Below, in pieces: positions 16,093 through 27,400 of a stretch of DNA of 64,000 nucleotides. The stretch is from Ideonella sp. (lineage in GTDB: Bacteria; Pseudomonadota; Gammaproteobacteria; Burkholderiales; Burkholderiaceae_C). Every line of letters starts with the position of its first letter. Positions within the stretch are counted from its first letter, which is position 1. Position numbers and translations under genes: made by a program. The notes below the pieces were generated by a model that saw only the letters and a program-made list of their open reading frames with translations, did not search any database and was not told the origin of the DNA. The stretch lies in NCBI GenBank assembly GCA_016721465.1, contig JADKIA010000028.1, positions 186,001 through 250,000 of the forward strand, written 5' to 3'.

Positions 16093-16142
16093 CCCCAGCG
16101 GACTTGCGGAGCCGGTTCCGCGTCGTCTGCTGGAGGGTGCCG

Positions 16143-16766
16143 CTACAAGCCCAGCCGGGCCAGATCACCGCGGCCCTGGCGCACCACCACGGCATCCTCA
16201 CCGGTGAGGTCGACCACGGTGGTCGGGGCCATCGGGCAGGCACCCGCATCGACGATGCCCTGCACCAGTTTCTCGAAGCGCTCTCGAATCTCCTGCGGAT
16301 CGTTCAGGGGCTGATCCGCGCCCGGCGGGATCAGCGTGGTGGCCAGCAGCGGTTGCCCCAATTCGGCCAGCAGGGCCTGGATCACCGGGTGGTCGGGCAC
16401 GCGCAGACCCACGGTGCGGCGCGACGGGTGCGCCAGCCGGCGCGGCACTTCCTTGGTGGCGTCCAGGATGAAGGTGTAGGGCCCGGGCGTGCCCAGCTTG
16501 AGCAGGCGATAGAGGCGGTTGTCCACCTTGGCGTAGCTGGACAACTCGCTCAAGTCGCGGCACAGCAGCGTGAGGTGGTGCTTGTCGTCCACCTGGCGGA
16601 TGCGGCGCAGGCTGTCGGCGGCGGCCTTGTCGTCCACATGGCACACCAGCGCGTAGCTCGAATCGGTGGGCACGGCACACACGCCACCGCCATGCAGGAT
16701 CTGCGCGGCCTGCTTCAGCAAGCGCGGCTGCGGGTTGACGGGGTGGACTTCGAAGTACTGGGCCAT
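16143..16766 (-). CDS. Sua5/YciO/YrdC family protein, YciO type
   Basis: A 207-residue protein of the YrdC-fold family. It starts MAQYFEVHPVNPQPRLLKQA, and the ATP/threonylcarbamate site motifs are GGVCAVPTDSSYALVC, DDKHHLTLLCRDLSELSSYA, PGPYTFILDATKEVPRRL, and RRTVGLRVPDHPVIQALLAE. The wording and length fit the YciO branch rather than TsaC/Sua5 proper, so a role in t6A tRNA modification is possible but not assured. The ATG at 16766 was chosen as the start of the conserved region; the frame is open far upstream without family resemblance. It lies downstream of the OmpA-family gene, separated by the MITE-like repeat. Confidence 0.9.
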   Translation of the reverse strand: MAQYFEVHPVNPQPRLLKQAAQILHGGGVCAVPTDSSYALVCHVDDKAAADSLRRIRQVDDKHHLTLLCRDLSELSSYAKVDNRLYRLLKLGTPGPYTFILDATKEVPRRLAHPSRRTVGLRVPDHPVIQALLAELGQPLLATTLIPPGADQPLNDPQEIRERFEKLVQGIVDAGACPMAPTTVVDLTGEDAVVVRQGRGDLARLGL

Positions 16767-16844
16767 GGGTGTGCGCGAGAGCGAGCCCCGATTATCGGGG
16801 CTCGATCGCCGCCGCGGGCTTGGCCTGGTTGCGGCGCCGTCCGG

Positions 16845-16955
16845 CTGATACCGACTTGCATGCAACGCGCCAACTTCGTTGCTTCGCCTTGCCGTGCGAC
16901 AGCACTGTCTGCGGCTTCGCGCCTGTTTATCGCATTGACTGCAAATCGGTATCAG
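16845..16955. repeat. 111-bp MITE-like element with terminal inverted repeats
   Basis: The left end CTGATACCGACTTGCATGCA and the complement of the right end CTGATACCGATTTGCAGTCA agree over the first ten bases and over 18 of the first 21. The interior (TTCGTTGCTTCGCC, TGCGGCTTCGCGCC) codes for nothing. The right end overlaps the stop codon of the OmpA-family gene (16952-16954). No target duplication was recognised. It could be a non-autonomous element or an extended hairpin terminator. Confidence 0.55.
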
Positions 16956-18031
16956 TGCTTGCTGGCGTTGAGCTGCACCTCGACGCGTCGGTTGGGCAGC
17001 AGGCATTCCTGCAGCGGCGGTCCGCCGGCCCTGCGGCCCACGGCCTGGGGCGCCGCGCACGCCTCGATCTGCTGCTGGTCGCCCTTGGCATTGGCCTGGA
17101 TCATCGTGGCCGGTATGCCACGCCCGACCAGCCAGGCGCGCACGGTGGCGGCGCGCCGTTCGCTCAAGCGCTGGTTGTAGTCGGCCCGGCCGGTGCCGTT
17201 GAGGCGATCGGCGTGGCCGATCAATTGCACGGAGTCCAGCGTCAGGCCTTCGCTGCGAACACGACTCAGGGCGGCGTCGAGTTGTTGCAGACTGACCGGG
17301 CGCATGTCCTTGGCCGCGTCGCCGTCGAAGTTGAACACCACCTGGGCCAGGAGCTTGATCGCCGTGCGCGTGAGCACGGTGGGCGAGGGTGCCGGCGTGA
17401 CGGGTGTGGGAGCCGCCGCCACCGGCGCCACTGGCGGCGCGGGCGGGGGCACGCAGGCATCGGCTTGCGCGCGCGCCTCGCCCAGCAGGTCTTCGGCGAT
17501 CTGCACATAGGGCTTGGCATGGCGCCAGCCTTGCTGGTTGTGCTCGTTGCCGGCATGCACCAGTTCCACCTCGGCACAGGCGACCTTGGCCTGGGCACAA
17601 CGCCAGCCGGTGTGGCTGCGCAGGCCCTCGGCTTGCAGCCACAGATCGGGCCGCAGGCGGGCCGCGTCGTTGACCAGTGGCGTGTCCATGGGCAGCGGGG
17701 AGGTGCCGCGCTCCATGCTGGCGATGAGCTTCTGGCTCTCGGACAGCGCGGCCTGCGGGAAAGCACTGCGGTCGTTTCGCGTGTACTCGTGGAAGCTCAC
17801 GTCCAGCCAGCATTGCGCCTTGGCGAGGTGGTGATCGCGCACCGCACGGCCGCGATCGTTCAAGCCCTTGATGCGCGCCTGCAGGCCTTCGTAGGCGCTC
17901 TGGTCGGCGCTGATGGCTTCATCGGTGACGCGCTGTGCGGGTGGCGTCAGGGTGGTCTGGGCCTGGGCGGCAAAGGCCAGGGCCAGCGCGGCGAGCGCGG
18001 CAACGCGGACGGGAGTGGTGAGGGACGTCAT
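16952..18031 (-). CDS. OmpA-family outer-membrane/peptidoglycan-binding protein
   Basis: A 359-residue exported protein. The signal peptide is VRVAALAALALAFAAQA. Residues about 30-200 are a helical, Gln/Ala-rich region with several Cys (HLAKAQCWLDVSFHEY; SHTGWRCAQAKVACAEVEL). A Pro/Ala/Val-rich linker follows at about 195-220. The OmpA C-terminal domain follows (VVFNFDGDAAKDMRP; VQLIGHADRLNGTGRADYNQ; LSERRAATVRAWLV; NRRVEVQ), which binds peptidoglycan non-covalently. It is the third gene of the giant surface-protein operon, 18 bases after the outer-membrane barrel gene, and may tether that complex to the cell wall. The stop codon lies inside the right end of the MITE-like repeat. Confidence 0.9.
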   Translation of the reverse strand: MTSLTTPVRVAALAALALAFAAQAQTTLTPPAQRVTDEAISADQSAYEGLQARIKGLNDRGRAVRDHHLAKAQCWLDVSFHEYTRNDRSAFPQAALSESQKLIASMERGTSPLPMDTPLVNDAARLRPDLWLQAEGLRSHTGWRCAQAKVACAEVELVHAGNEHNQQGWRHAKPYVQIAEDLLGEARAQADACVPPPAPPVAPVAAAPTPVTPAPSPTVLTRTAIKLLAQVVFNFDGDAAKDMRPVSLQQLDAALSRVRSEGLTLDSVQLIGHADRLNGTGRADYNQRLSERRAATVRAWLVGRGIPATMIQANAKGDQQQIEACAAPQAVGRRAGGPPLQECLLPNRRVEVQLNASKH

Positions 18032-18049
18032 GGTGAGGCCTTGTGGTCT

Positions 18050-21000
18050 TCAGCGATCGAGGCTGCGGTTGATCTCGCGGTCGTCGCGCTTGAACAGGGT
18101 TTCGTCGAACTTGAAGCGCAGCCGAAGGTAGAAGCCGCGTTGCGTGTAGTCGTTGGCGGCGAGGTCGCGGTCGGCGCTGAAGCCGCTGACGTTGACGCCG
18201 GCAGACAGCCACAGGTTTTTCTTCAGCAGGTAGCCGGCCTCGACGCCCAGCGCATGCTGGCGCGCGCCATCCTGGCCGGTCTGCAGCGCGGCCGCCAACC
18301 CCAGGTCCCAGTGCTCGGCGATGTCGTAGACCAGGCGGCCCGCCACCATCTGCGCGCGGAAGCTGCTGCGCGCGCCTTGCTCGAATTGGTCGGTCTGCCA
18401 CTTGCCGGCGATGCGGCCCGTCACCCACCAGGGGCGCGACGGGTGCCAGTCGGCATGCGCCGAGGCGATCACGGCGCGGGTGGCCAAGGTGCCGGTGATG
18501 GCATTGCTGGCATCGCTCTCGCGCTTGATCTCCAGCTTGCCCAGGGCATTGACGCGGTTGGTGTCGGTGTCTCGCCAGGCCAGGCCGATCTGCGCACGGT
18601 TCTGCAGCACGTCGCCTCGATCGTTGTAGGCGGTGCGCAGGTAGTGGTTGCGCGCCAGCAGGGTCCAGTCTCGGTCGAGCTTGCGCGCGGCCATCACCTG
18701 CCACAGCGTGGTGTCGAAACCTTCGTTGACGCTGGGCGTGTCGGCGATGTCCCCGCTGCGGCGCCACTCGATGCGCGTGCTGCCGCGCCAGAGCGGGTCG
18801 GCAGCGTAGTCCAGGCCCGCGCTCAGGGCGGTGGCCTGCGCGGTGCTGCCAGCAAGCACCTGCACGCGTTCGGCGGCCGTGCTCAGGCGCAGGCCGGGCT
18901 GCAGATCCCAGAGGTTGCGCACGCCGCTGGCGAGTTGCAGGTCGCGGCCGCCGATGGCGTCGCGCAGACGGTACTCGCTGAACAGCTGCGTGTCGCGCCA
19001 ATGGCTGGTGTCCGCGCCGAACACCAAGGCGTCGGCGGTGCGGCCGGTGGCGCTGGTGCCTTGCACCTGCGTCCAGCCCGCCTGGTGTTCCCAGCGCGTG
19101 TAGAGGCGGGCACGCTCGGACAGCTGGTAGTCGGCACTGAGTGCAACCCGCGTGCGCTCGTCGCCCGAGATGGATTGCTCGACCTCGGCACCCAGGCGCA
19201 GGCGCGCGCTGGCGCGCCAGCCCAGACCCAGCCGCAGGCCATCGCTGTCCAGGCGCGTGCCGGCGGGCAGCGGCGAGATGACCGTGCCCAGACTGCGCGA
19301 CTGGATTGACGGCAGGCCGGTGAGTGGATCCAAGGCCTGGTTGCCATAGCCCAGCAGGCCGCCACCCGAAGCGGATGCGAAGGTGCTGCCCAGGCCGTCG
19401 GTGCCCGCAAAGGGCGGGGCGGTGCTGCCGTTCGCCTGCTGTCCGATGGTCTCGCGCGCATTGCGCCAGCCGGCCTCGAGCGTGAGCGTGTCGGTGGCGG
19501 TCCAGCGCAGGCCCGCGTTGGCGCTGTGGCGTTCTCCGCCGCCTGGGTTGCGGTCCTCGCTGCGTCGCAGATCGCCGACCAGTTTGACGTTGTCGCTCAA
19601 GGCCAGGCTGCCCTCGATCTGCGCTTCGCCACGGCCGCCCTGCAGCGGCGCTGCGGGGTTCTGGAAACCGGGGTCGCTGCGGCCGATGAAGGCGCGGGCC
19701 TTGGCGCCTTCGCTCTCGTGGGCCAGTTCCAAGCGCCAGGCCTTGCCGCTCACCTCGCCTTGGGTGTTGGCCAGTCCGACCGCGCCGGTCTGGTTCACAG
19801 GGTTTGTGTTGACCTCGCTGCTGGAATGGGCGAGCTCGGCCACGATGGCGCTGCGTTCACCCAGGCGCAGCGTGGCATTGGCGCTTTGCAGCTTGTAGGG
19901 CGCCAGGTGGTTGAGGTCCTCGGCCACCGATGCGCCCAGCTCGAGCTGGGCGCTCAACCGGGCCTGCAGGTCGCCGCCATAGACCCAGAACTTGGACCCG
20001 CCCTGGTCCACCTCGTAGGTGATGCGCAGCGAGACGGGGTTGAGCTCGCTGTCCACCGAGGGCATGAATTGCGTGAGCAGCAGCCGCCCGGAGAAGGGCT
20101 CGAAGCTGTAGTCCACCAGGCGCTGCAGCGGCTTGACGCTGACGATGCGCGCCGGCTGGAAGCGGTCGCGCACGACCATCTCCACCTTCTCGCTGCCTTC
20201 CACCGCGCCGCTGTTGCGCAGGCCATAAGGGCCCGAGCCCTGGCTGGCCAGCTCCTCCACCACCTGGCGCAAGGAATCGTTGAACGCGAACACGTTGCCC
20301 GTGATCGCGCCCTGCTCATGGTGCGCACGCACGCCCGTGGCGCTGCGGTTGTATTGGCCCAGGCTGCGCTGCTTCAGCGAAGCCACGCTGCCTTGCCCGA
20401 TGGGCTGGCTGAAGCCATCGCCGGTGACGAAGTCGCCATAGAGCACATAGCTCTTGGCCTTGTCCACGCGCACGTAGAGGCGATCACCGGAGCGGGCATC
20501 GAAGCTGCGCAGCGAAGCATCTCCATAAACCGGATACAACGCGTCCGGCTGGATGTCTCGCAGCAGTCGGGCGCGGGTTTCCTTGTCGGAATCGTAGGCG
20601 GCGGTGAGCAGCAGATTGCCAGAGATCGTGCCCTTGATGAAGAAGGCGGCGCGGGCGGCGGCGTGGGCCTTGCCTTGGTTGAAGTCGCGCGACCAGTTCG
20701 TCAACTCCTGCTCGAAGGCGTCGCCCCGACGCACTGGGTCGATCAACGTCTTGTTGCGGAAATTGACAACGCCTTCGACCAGGCCGGCGGCGATCATCGG
20801 GCGCAACTCGGGTACGAAGCTGACGGCGCCTTGGGCCTGTGCCGCGCCGGCCGTCACGCGCAGCCGAACGTCCTGCGCTTCGGCTGGCGCGATGAGGCTG
20901 AGGCGAACCAGCCCGTCCTTCACGGGGATCTGCACACCCGGCACGGCACGGTCGGCATCGAGTGCGCGCGGTCCGAACTCGTCGGTGCGGGCGCCATCGA

Positions 21001-21421
21001 GCTTGAGGCGGCCGCCGGAGTGCTCCACGGTCACGAAGGCCGCGCCGCTGAGCGGCCGGCCCTGCGCATCGAGCAACCGCACCGTGAGCTGCACCGTGCT
21101 CTGGCCGTCGGCGGGGACAGCATCGCGGTCGACCTCCACCACGACTTGGGCGACGGCGGCGTTGGCGGCGTAGTCCCCGTGTGGCAGCACGCGCGCGGCG
21201 TCGAGGGCATCGGCACCGGGCTGACGCGGCGTGAGCGCCGTCGCGCTGCCCTGCACCGGTGTGTAGCGCACATCAGTGGGCAGGCCGGCAGGCGCCTGGC
21301 CCTGCGCCTGCGCCGTGTTGGCCAACAGCGGCAACAGCAGGGCTTGCGAGATCAACCGGGCCAGGCGGCGGGGTTGCGGGGTGGCGCCGCCGCGGCGGCG
21401 CAAGCGATCAGCGCGTGCCAT
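18050..21421 (-). CDS. Large outer-membrane beta-barrel protein with Ig-like N-terminal domain
   Basis: A 1123-residue exported protein. The ATG at 21421 has AAGGAGG upstream and overlaps the stop of the giant gene by 14 bases. A signal segment (ARLISQALLLPLLANTAQAQ) is followed by an invasin/BIG1-like Ig domain at about 80-190 (DAVPADGQSTVQLTVRLLDA; GRPLSGAAFVTVEH). A middle region follows (FFIKGTISGNLLLTAAYDSD; LYPVYGDASLRSFDARSGDR; GSKFWVYGGDLQAR). From about 500 to the end come alternating amphipathic strands typical of an outer-membrane barrel (TLTLEAGWRNARETIG; DWTLLARNHYLRTAYNDRGD), ending FYLRLRFKFDETLF and a basic tail. The arrangement suggests an exporter or anchor for the upstream giant protein; that role is inferred and the family is uncharacterised as far as I know. 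Confidence 0.8.
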   Translation of the reverse strand: MARADRLRRRGGATPQPRRLARLISQALLLPLLANTAQAQGQAPAGLPTDVRYTPVQGSATALTPRQPGADALDAARVLPHGDYAANAAVAQVVVEVDRDAVPADGQSTVQLTVRLLDAQGRPLSGAAFVTVEHSGGRLKLDGARTDEFGPRALDADRAVPGVQIPVKDGLVRLSLIAPAEAQDVRLRVTAGAAQAQGAVSFVPELRPMIAAGLVEGVVNFRNKTLIDPVRRGDAFEQELTNWSRDFNQGKAHAAARAAFFIKGTISGNLLLTAAYDSDKETRARLLRDIQPDALYPVYGDASLRSFDARSGDRLYVRVDKAKSYVLYGDFVTGDGFSQPIGQGSVASLKQRSLGQYNRSATGVRAHHEQGAITGNVFAFNDSLRQVVEELASQGSGPYGLRNSGAVEGSEKVEMVVRDRFQPARIVSVKPLQRLVDYSFEPFSGRLLLTQFMPSVDSELNPVSLRITYEVDQGGSKFWVYGGDLQARLSAQLELGASVAEDLNHLAPYKLQSANATLRLGERSAIVAELAHSSSEVNTNPVNQTGAVGLANTQGEVSGKAWRLELAHESEGAKARAFIGRSDPGFQNPAAPLQGGRGEAQIEGSLALSDNVKLVGDLRRSEDRNPGGGERHSANAGLRWTATDTLTLEAGWRNARETIGQQANGSTAPPFAGTDGLGSTFASASGGGLLGYGNQALDPLTGLPSIQSRSLGTVISPLPAGTRLDSDGLRLGLGWRASARLRLGAEVEQSISGDERTRVALSADYQLSERARLYTRWEHQAGWTQVQGTSATGRTADALVFGADTSHWRDTQLFSEYRLRDAIGGRDLQLASGVRNLWDLQPGLRLSTAAERVQVLAGSTAQATALSAGLDYAADPLWRGSTRIEWRRSGDIADTPSVNEGFDTTLWQVMAARKLDRDWTLLARNHYLRTAYNDRGDVLQNRAQIGLAWRDTDTNRVNALGKLEIKRESDASNAITGTLATRAVIASAHADWHPSRPWWVTGRIAGKWQTDQFEQGARSSFRAQMVAGRLVYDIAEHWDLGLAAALQTGQDGARQHALGVEAGYLLKKNLWLSAGVNVSGFSADRDLAANDYTQRGFYLRLRFKFDETLFKRDDREINRSLDR

Positions 21422-24400
21422 GGCGGGCCTCCTTCGCAGCGGTGGAGGGCGCATCGGGTGCGTCACCCGGGCTTCGGCCGGTGGGTGGTGGCTGGTTCAT
21501 GGGCAAGCCCGGCACGGGCCGGCTCTGTTCGTCCACCTCGGGCACATCGGGCGCCAGGGCGGGGGTGTTGGCGCGGGCCTTCGGCACCTGCTGGTTGGCG
21601 CCATCGGTGCCTTGCTGCGGGCTGGTCAGCGTGCTCAGGCCGTGGGCCTTGCTGTCGAAACGCAAGGCGGGCTGACCGGGCTTTTCGGTCTCGGGCGCGC
21701 GCACCTCGCCTTGGGCGCGGCGCGCCTTGACCTGTTCGATCACGGTGTTGGAGCAACTGCCCTCGATGAAGTCGGCACGGTGCATCTCGCCGCTCTTCAG
21801 ATCGAGCCACAGGCTGCCTGCATCGCCCAGGTTGCGGTTGCTCGACGTGGTCAGGCGTCCACCGCGCGGCAGCGTGAGCGGATCGATGCGCAGCACGTGG
21901 CTCCTGGCCGGCAGGCCACAGACCGAGTACTTGCCTTCGGAGTCAGAGATCAGCGTGGTGCCGTCCTGCATCACCAGTCGCACGCCGGGGATGCCGAGCT
22001 CTTCGGCGTCCTGTACGTGGTTGCCATTGCAGTCGACGAACACCTTGCCGAGCACGCAGGCCTCGGCGGCAAAGACAACGCCGGTGAGTTTCACCCGGTG
22101 CTGCGCCTCGTTGCTGGCCACGCTGCCCTCGCGCGGCGCGAAGCCGCCGGGCGCCGTGCATGTCGGGCCTTTCGCGCAGCCGTAGACGGTGGCGCGGTTG
22201 ATGCCGTCACCCTGCAAACTGCCGGCGTCGGCACGGGCGCGGTAGGTCAGTGTGACCGAGCCACTGGCGGGCATGGCACCCAGCTCGAAAGCGAGCGTCG
22301 GGCCGCGGCCGCCTGCCGGATCGGCGATGGCCTGTTCGCCCACCCTTGCGGTACCGGCCACGTAGGTGAAGCCGAGCGGCAGTTGGTCCACCACGCTCAG
22401 GTGGGCGGGCGGCGTGCCCGAGGCGAGTGTCAGCGTGATCGTGTAGCGCACGGTATTGCCCACCTCCAGCGTCTGGCGGTCGCTGGTCTTGCGCAGCAGC
22501 AGCCGTGCTGGTACCGGGGGCGCGGCCTTGTCGAGCGGGATGTGGTTGTGGGCCACATCGGCCGTGCTGGAGCCCAGGTTCAGCTCCAGGTAGTAGGTGG
22601 TGCCTGTGCCCACGGGCGCGCTCGGCGGCACGGCCTGCGCTTGCACCACCTGGGTTTCACCCGGTTTGGCGGACACGATCAGCGGTGCAGTTGCCGGCGG
22701 GATGACCTTGGAAGTGAAGGCCTGGCCAGGCGGTGGCGTGACCTGGATCGCGAAGCTGCACAAGGCCGGGGCATTGGGCAGCAAGACGAAGGTGTAGACC
22801 CCGTCGGCCCCGGTGACCATCGAGATCGACGCGCCGTTGACGGTGTAGCCGCCAGTGGACGCGCCAATCACCTGTTGGGCCGGTGACCAGCCCGGGCAGT
22901 TGCCACTGGGGGCCAGCGTCACGACGGCGCCGGGCACAGGCTGACGCGTCAGCGAGTCATAGACCACGCCGGTGGGCGTGATGACCACGGAACTGCTCGC
23001 GCGGCAGGCGTTTTGCGTGGCGGGTGTGGTGCACAGCGGCAAGGCCGATGGAAGGCCGTTGAAGGCCTCTCGCTCGGCAGGGGTGGGCTGCGCCGATTCG
23101 GGCTCGCCACCGCCTTCGACCAAGGCCGCGTTGCTCAGCGTCGCACCCGCCGTCAGCGTGCTGGCCAGGCTGACCTGCACGGCGATGTCGTTCGCCTGGC
23201 CCCCTGCGGCAAGCACCGTGGCGCTGCTGCAACTGAAGCTGCTGGCGCCGACGGCACCGGTGCAGGCCCAGCCGCTGCCGCTGGGTATGGCGGCCAGCGT
23301 CATGCCTGCCGGCAATCGGTCAATGACGCTGATGCTGCCGCTGCTGGCGCCGGCGCCACGATTGCGCACCCGCAGCGTGTAGCTGGCGCTGCGGCCGGGC
23401 GTGAAGCTGGCGGCCCCGGAGACCTTGCTCACCACCAGGTCTGGGGGCAGCGGCGCCGGCATGACGGTGGTGTCCACGCGGCAGGCGTTGGCCGTGGCGG
23501 GCTGCGTGCACAGGGGCAGGGCCAACGGGTTGCCGCCGAAGGCCTCGCGTTCTGCCGGCGTGGGCTTGGCCGAATCCGGCTCGCCGCCGCCTTCGACCAG
23601 GACCACGTTGCTCAGGCTGATGCCGCCGGTGAGCGCAGGGGCCAGATTCACGCCCACCGTGATGGCCGGCGCCTCGGCGCCTGCGGCCAGGACGGCGGCG
23701 CTGCTGCAACTGAAGCTGCTGGCGCCCACGGCGCCCGTGCAGGACCAACCCGTGCCGCTGGGCGTGGCGGCCAGGGTCATGCCGGCCGGCAGTCGATCGC
23801 TCAAGCTGTAGCTGCCGACGCTGGCGCCGGAGCCCAGGTTGCGCACGCGCAAGGTGTAGGCCCCGTTGGCGCCGGCCGTGAAGTTGGCCGCGTTGGCCGC
23901 CTTGGCCACGACCAGGTCGGGACTCGGTGCCTTGGGCGTCACGGGCGTGTCCACGCGACAGGCGTTCTGGGTGGCGGGTGTGGTGCACAGCGGCAGGGCC
24001 GACGGGTTGCCGTCGAAGGCCTCGCGCTCCGCTGTCGTGGGCCTGGCCGAGTCCGGCTCGCCGCCACCTTCGACCAGGGCCACGTTGCTCAGGCTGACAC
24101 CGCCAGCGAGCGCAGGGGCCAGACTCACGCTCACCGTGATGGTCGGCGCCTCGGCACCGGCAGCCAGCACCGCGGCGCTGCTGCAACTGAAGCTGCCGGC
24201 GCCCACGGCGCCCGTGCAGGACCAGCCCGTGCCGCTGGGCGTGGCGGCCAGGGTCATGCCCACGGGCAGGTGGTCGCTCAAGCTGTAGCTGCCATTGCTG
24301 GCACCGGAGCCCAGGTTGCGCACGCGCAGGGTGTAGCTGCCGCCGGCACCTGCGGTGAAAGGGGCGGCATTCGCCGCTTTCGTCACCACCAGGTCGGGTG

Positions 24401-27400
24401 TCGCGGCGACCTTGGGCAACTCGCCGAAGTTGTTTTCGGTGGAGCCACCTGCGGGCAGGCTGCCGATGCGGATGACATTGGCGGCCGGGCTGTCGGCGGC
24501 CGTGCCCGGATTGGTGCTGGCATCGGTGTGCGTGGTGGGTTGGGTCTCGCACAAGGTGTAGGCCTTGCCGGCTTGCACCTGCGTGAAGGCATAGGCGCCA
24601 GTGGCATCGGTGACCACGCTGGCCAGTGGGATGCCGGTGCAGGTGGCGCCGGCGTAGAGCGTCACGACCACGCCGGCGAGGCGTCCATCGGCGCCGTCCA
24701 GGCGCCCATCGCGGTTGCTGTCGATGTAGACCGTACCGCGGATCACCGGGGCCACCACCTCGGTGGGCAATTCGCCGAAGTTGTACTCGATGCCGTCGGC
24801 GCCGCCAGGCAGCGCGATGCCACCGATGGCGCTGGGCAGCACCGAAACGGGCGTGGCGTTGCCGCCCAAGTTGCCCGCCACCGTCTGGCCATTGCGCGTG
24901 GCCGTGCCGTTGAAGGCCGGTTGCTGAGCCTGCTCGGTGACGGTGTAGCCGCCGGGCCCGCTGGCGGTGAGCTCGTCGAAGCGCCAGTCGCCATTGCTGT
25001 CGGTGGTGGCGCTGCGCTGCACCGGGTTGCCGAGCACATCGGTGCCGGTGAGCGTGACGACGACGCCCGGGATGCCGGCATCGCCCGTGCGTTGGCCATC
25101 GTTGCTGGCGTCCAGGAATACATGGCCGGCGATCGAGCCCAGGCGCTCGCCGAAATGATTGTTGGGCGAGCCGCCGGAGGGCAGGCTGGCGATGACGATC
25201 AGGTTCGGGGCCGGATTGCTGCCGCCCGGGCCTGCCAATTCAATGCCCTGCCCGAAAGCGGAAGGCTGGGTCTCGCACACCGCATAGGGCTTGCCGACGT
25301 CGAGGTTGGCGAAGCTGTAGCGACCCTGCGGGTCGGTGAGGTTGGCGGTCAGTGGTGTGCCGCTGCAGGTGGTGCCAGCGTAGAGCGTGACGGTGACTCC
25401 GCTGATGAAACCGTCCGTGCCGACGTCGAGTTGGCCGTTGCGATTGCGATCCAGGAACACCGTGCCCGATATGAAGGCGCGCTCGATTTCACCGAAGTTG
25501 TATTCGGTGGCGGTGACGCCGGCGGGCAGCACGATGCGCGTGATCGCGCTCGGTGTCGCTGCAGGCGTCGTGGCGCTGCCGCCGTGACTGCCGGGCACGG
25601 TCTGGCCATTGCTGGTGGGCACGCCGTTGAACACGGGCTGCTCGGCCTGCTCGGTCACGCTGTAGCCGGACGGTCCCGAGGCCGGCAGGTCGGCGAAGGC
25701 CCAGGCGCCGTTGGCGTCGGTGGTCGTGGTGCGGGTGACGCCGCGTCCGGCCGCGTCCACGCCGCTGAGGGTGATGGTGACGCCGGGCAGGCCGGGCTCG
25801 CCCGTGCGTTGCCCATCGTTGTTGCGGTCCAGGAACACGTTGCCGGCCAAGGTGCTGGCCAGTTCACCGAAGTGGTTGCCGTTCGAGCCCGTGGCGGGCA
25901 GGTTGCCCACCGTGATCGCATTGGCCACGGCGCTGCTGGCGCTGTTGCCAGGGTTGGTGGCCGAATCGCCGTAGCCCAGCGGCTGGACCTCGCACACCGT
26001 GTAGGTGCTGCCAGCCAACAGGCCACCGAAGCCATAGTTGCCATTCGAGTCGGTGCTGGCGCTGTCGATCACGGGACCTTGGCAGTTGCTGCCGGGATGG
26101 AGCTCGATGCGCACACCGCCCAGGCCGACATCGGCCGCATCCAGCGTGCCGTTGGTGTTGCGGTCGATGTACACGCGGCCGCTGATGCCGGTGGTCAGGA
26201 TCTCGCCGAAGTTGTATTCGGTGCCGTCCACGCCGGCCGCCAGGGGGATCGCGGCAATGGCACTCGGCCTTGCCGACGGGCTGGTGGGCACACCGCCCAC
26301 GGAGCCGGCCAGGGTCTGCCCATTGGACGTGACGCTGCCGTTGTACAGCGGCTGCTCGATCTGCTCTCGCACCGTGTAGCCTGCAGCGCCAGCGGCGGGC
26401 AGGTCGATGAACCGCCAGGCGCCCGCGGCATCGGTGGTCGTGCTGCGATTCACGGCCTGGCCACTGGCGTCCAGACCGCTCAGCGTGATCGTTACCCCGG
26501 CGAGCGCAGGATCGCCCGCGCGCGAACCGTCGTTGGCCTGGTCCAGGAACACGTAGCCGGACAGCGATCCGCCGCGCTCGCCGAAGTTGTTGGCCGGTGA
26601 GCCCGAGGCGGGCAGGCTGCCGATGCTGATCACGCCGCTGGCGCTGCTGACGCCACCGGTGCCCGGGTGGGTGGCGCCGTCAGCGTAACCGGCAGGTTGG
26701 GTCTCGCAAACCGCGTAGGGCAGGCCCGCCACCTGGCGCGGGAAGCTGTAGTTGCCATTTGCGTCGGTGACGACGGTGGCCTTCAATTCACCGGCACAAC
26801 TGTTGCCCGCATGCAGCGTGAGCGTGACGCCAGCCAATCGCCCGTCGGTGGGCGTGGGGTCGAGCGCGTTGTTGTGGTTGCGGTCCAGGTAGACCGTGCC
26901 GCTGATCACCGCCGCGCCGATTTCACCGAAGTTGAACAGCGTTGCGTCGGCACCGCTGGACAGGTCGATGCTGGCAATCCGGTCGGTGTCGGAGCCGCCG
27001 CCATTGGGCTGGGCGATGCAACCGGTGACGCAGGCGTTGCCGTTGACCAGGCCCGGGTTGACGGGGCCGTTGATGAGTTCGGCCGGGCTGGCGGGCAGGG
27101 GCTCTTCGAGCGTGTAGCTCAACAGCGGGTCGAGGTCGGTGAAGCGGTAGAAGCCGCTGGCGTCGGTGCTGGCCGTGGCCACCACGGCTTGTGTCGCGGC
27201 GTTGAGCAGGCGCACCGTGGCGCCGGCAATGGGCGTGTCCAGCGCCGGGTTGCGCGTCCCGTTGCGATCGACGTCGACATAGACAAAGCCCGACAGGCTG
27301 GGCCGGCGCAACTCCGGGAAGTTGTAGTTCAGCCCTGCGTTGTTGCCGCCAACGACGACGCCGGCGTAGCTGGAGTTGCCCGTCGCACCGCCCGCGGCAT

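Noticed and set aside
23013..26600. A 1195-codon plus-strand open frame antisense to the giant surface gene.
   Set aside because: It is Gly/Arg/Ala/Val-rich with no recognisable domain, and arises from the repetitive GC-rich antisense strand. The minus strand has signal peptide, DUF11 and SdrD-B motifs throughout.
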